Origin: Iocasia fonsfrigidae
Lineage (GTDB): Bacteria; Bacillota; Halanaerobiia; Halanaerobiales; DTU029
Assembly: GCF_017751145.1 (NCBI RefSeq)
Contig: NZ_CP046640.1
Span: 662,137 to 726,136, forward strand
DNA: 64,000 nt
Reading direction: 5' to 3'
In this document: one piece after another, positions 63,098-64,000 of the stretch
How positions within the stretch are numbered: the stretch's first letter is position 1
Layout of the letters: each line of letters begins with the position of its first letter
Position numbers and translations under genes: made by a program
The notes under the pieces: generated by a model
Database searches by the model: none
Told to the model about the DNA's origin: nothing
Seen by the model: the letters and a program-made list of their open reading frames with translations, nothing else

Positions 63098-64000
63098 ATG
63101 TCAGAATTTAAAAATTGTAATCTGCTAGCATTAATGCCATGCCCATTAAAGGTTCCATTTGAAAGATTGATTACAACATATTTGAGGAAAAAGGAAAGAG
63201 AGGGGGTTTATCTTGACTGTACTATAGTTGCTAATGCTAATACCCATCTGTCTTTTTATGAAGAGATTGATAATTTTCAGGATATAAAAGAAATTCCTGA
63301 TATTATTATCTCTCCTGGCCTGAATAATCTTTTCTATCATGACTTTTATGATAAATTTATTAGGCCTGGTTATTTTAGAAATCCGATCAAATATGATTTT
63401 GAAGATAATTTTGTGGAGATCGGTTATCAGGATAGCAGGAACAATTATACAATGTTTACAATGAATCTGCTGGTTTTAGTTGTTAATACTGCTAGATTAA
63501 AAGGAGCCCGGGTACCATTGAAATTTGCTGACCTTTTAGCTGATAATTATTATCAGAATGTTGCTATTAGAGGAAGAGATGAATTTATCTGTGAAACTGT
63601 ATTACTGAATTTTTATAAAGAATATGGCTTAGCAGGGATAAAAAAACTATCTTATAACGTTCGGGAAGGCTTACATCCTTCACAAATGGTTAAAAAGGCT
63701 AAAAGTAATAGTGAAGAGGATGAAGCCATCTATGTAATGCCCTATTTTTTCGCTAGAACTTTAATTAATCATAAAAAGATAGAGGTTATCTGGCCGGAAG
63801 ATGGGGCTTTGATCAACGCAATCTCCATGTTAGTCAAAAAAGATATTACACTTGAAGTTAAGGAACTGGCTAGATATATAGCAGGTCCAGAGCTCGGGAA
63901 TCTTTTTGCCAGGGCTGCTTTTCCGGTAGCTAATCCGGCAGTTGAAATCAATGTTTATAAAAAGAATAAGTTTAAGTGGTTAGGTTGGGACTTTATTCGT
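63098..64000 (+). CDS. periplasmic-binding-protein-like protein without signal peptide, partial
   Basis: At least 301 aa, open to the window end, from ATG 63098 (AGGAGTG site). It begins MSEFKNCNLLALMPCPLKVP with no signal peptide, so it appears cytoplasmic. DIIISPGLNNLFYHDFYDKF, ARVPLKFADLLADNYYQNVA, and GPELGNLFARAAFPVANPAV resemble type 2 periplasmic-binding folds (FbpA/ModA-like). Two Cys near the N-terminus (residues 7 and 15). Follows the lone ATPase by 13 bases. Function unknown. Confidence 0.75.
   Translation, partial: MSEFKNCNLLALMPCPLKVPFERLITTYLRKKEREGVYLDCTIVANANTHLSFYEEIDNFQDIKEIPDIIISPGLNNLFYHDFYDKFIRPGYFRNPIKYDFEDNFVEIGYQDSRNNYTMFTMNLLVLVVNTARLKGARVPLKFADLLADNYYQNVAIRGRDEFICETVLLNFYKEYGLAGIKKLSYNVREGLHPSQMVKKAKSNSEEDEAIYVMPYFFARTLINHKKIEVIWPEDGALINAISMLVKKDITLEVKELARYIAGPELGNLFARAAFPVANPAVEINVYKKNKFKWLGWDFIR

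Overview
The window looks like a chromosomal segment of a low-GC, spore-forming, anaerobic diderm Firmicute, most likely a member of the Halanaerobiales or a close relative. Spore genes (an alpha/beta small acid-soluble protein, cotJABC, coat-F-like proteins) point to an endospore former. An OmpH/Skp-like protein and a beta-barrel outer-membrane protein ending in Phe point to an outer membrane. Ferredoxins, radical SAM enzymes and a Group III-type nitrogenase cluster point to an anaerobe. The assignment is inferred from gene content only.

Layout. 0-12.9 kb is housekeeping: gpmI (5' end missing) and eno, envelope proteins, a two-component system, a KamA-family radical SAM enzyme, secG, rnr, smpB and ssrA (tmRNA). 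rnr-smpB-ssrA form a ribosome-rescue block; the tmRNA has a consensus promoter and encodes the tag ANDNNYALAAA. 12.9-20 kb is rich in sporulation genes: coat-F-like genes (one frameshifted), an L,D-transpeptidase, a SASP, two tandem 29-33 aa membrane microproteins, and cotJABC, mixed with a UppS-like enzyme and a DUF815 ATPase. 20-31 kb holds an amino-acid ABC transporter, a ZIP transporter, yaaR, RNase J, an AMIN-repeat amidase with a GerMN protein, rph and an XTP/dITP pyrophosphatase. 31.7-32.1 kb carries tRNA-Arg, tRNA-His and tRNA-Lys. 33-36 kb is a second amino-acid ABC transporter. 36-41 kb contains decayed genes (an amber-interrupted DUF2238 gene, a 5'-truncated FAD oxidoreductase, a duplicated 3' end of a DUF3298 gene) around an iron-uptake locus: a DtxR-family regulator, feoA, and feoB split into two genes.

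42-54.5 kb is a compact nitrogen-fixation cluster: nifH-nifI1-nifI2-nifD-nifK-nifE-nifN-nifB, a [2Fe-2S] ferredoxin, modABC and nifV. It contains the structural enzyme, the post-translational PII-type switch, the FeMo-cofactor scaffold and core synthesis, molybdate uptake and homocitrate synthesis. No nifX, nifS, nifU or nifA is seen.

54.6 kb to the end is an uncharacterised co-directional locus: a DUF4213/DUF364 protein, a FecCD/BtuCD-type importer, an outer-membrane barrel, a SAM methyltransferase, two tandem paralogous periplasmic binding proteins, a HypB/UreG-like GTPase with CxxC motifs, a lone ABC ATPase, and a periplasmic-binding-protein-like protein without a signal peptide that runs off the window. 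I infer a metal or metal-chelate uptake and trafficking system, possibly for nitrogenase metals; this is the most interesting region. Two short motifs tie parts of the window together: a 17-bp motif shared by the nifH leader and the leader of the 33-kb amino-acid transporter, and a 13-bp motif shared by the nifH leader and the region upstream of the DUF364 gene.
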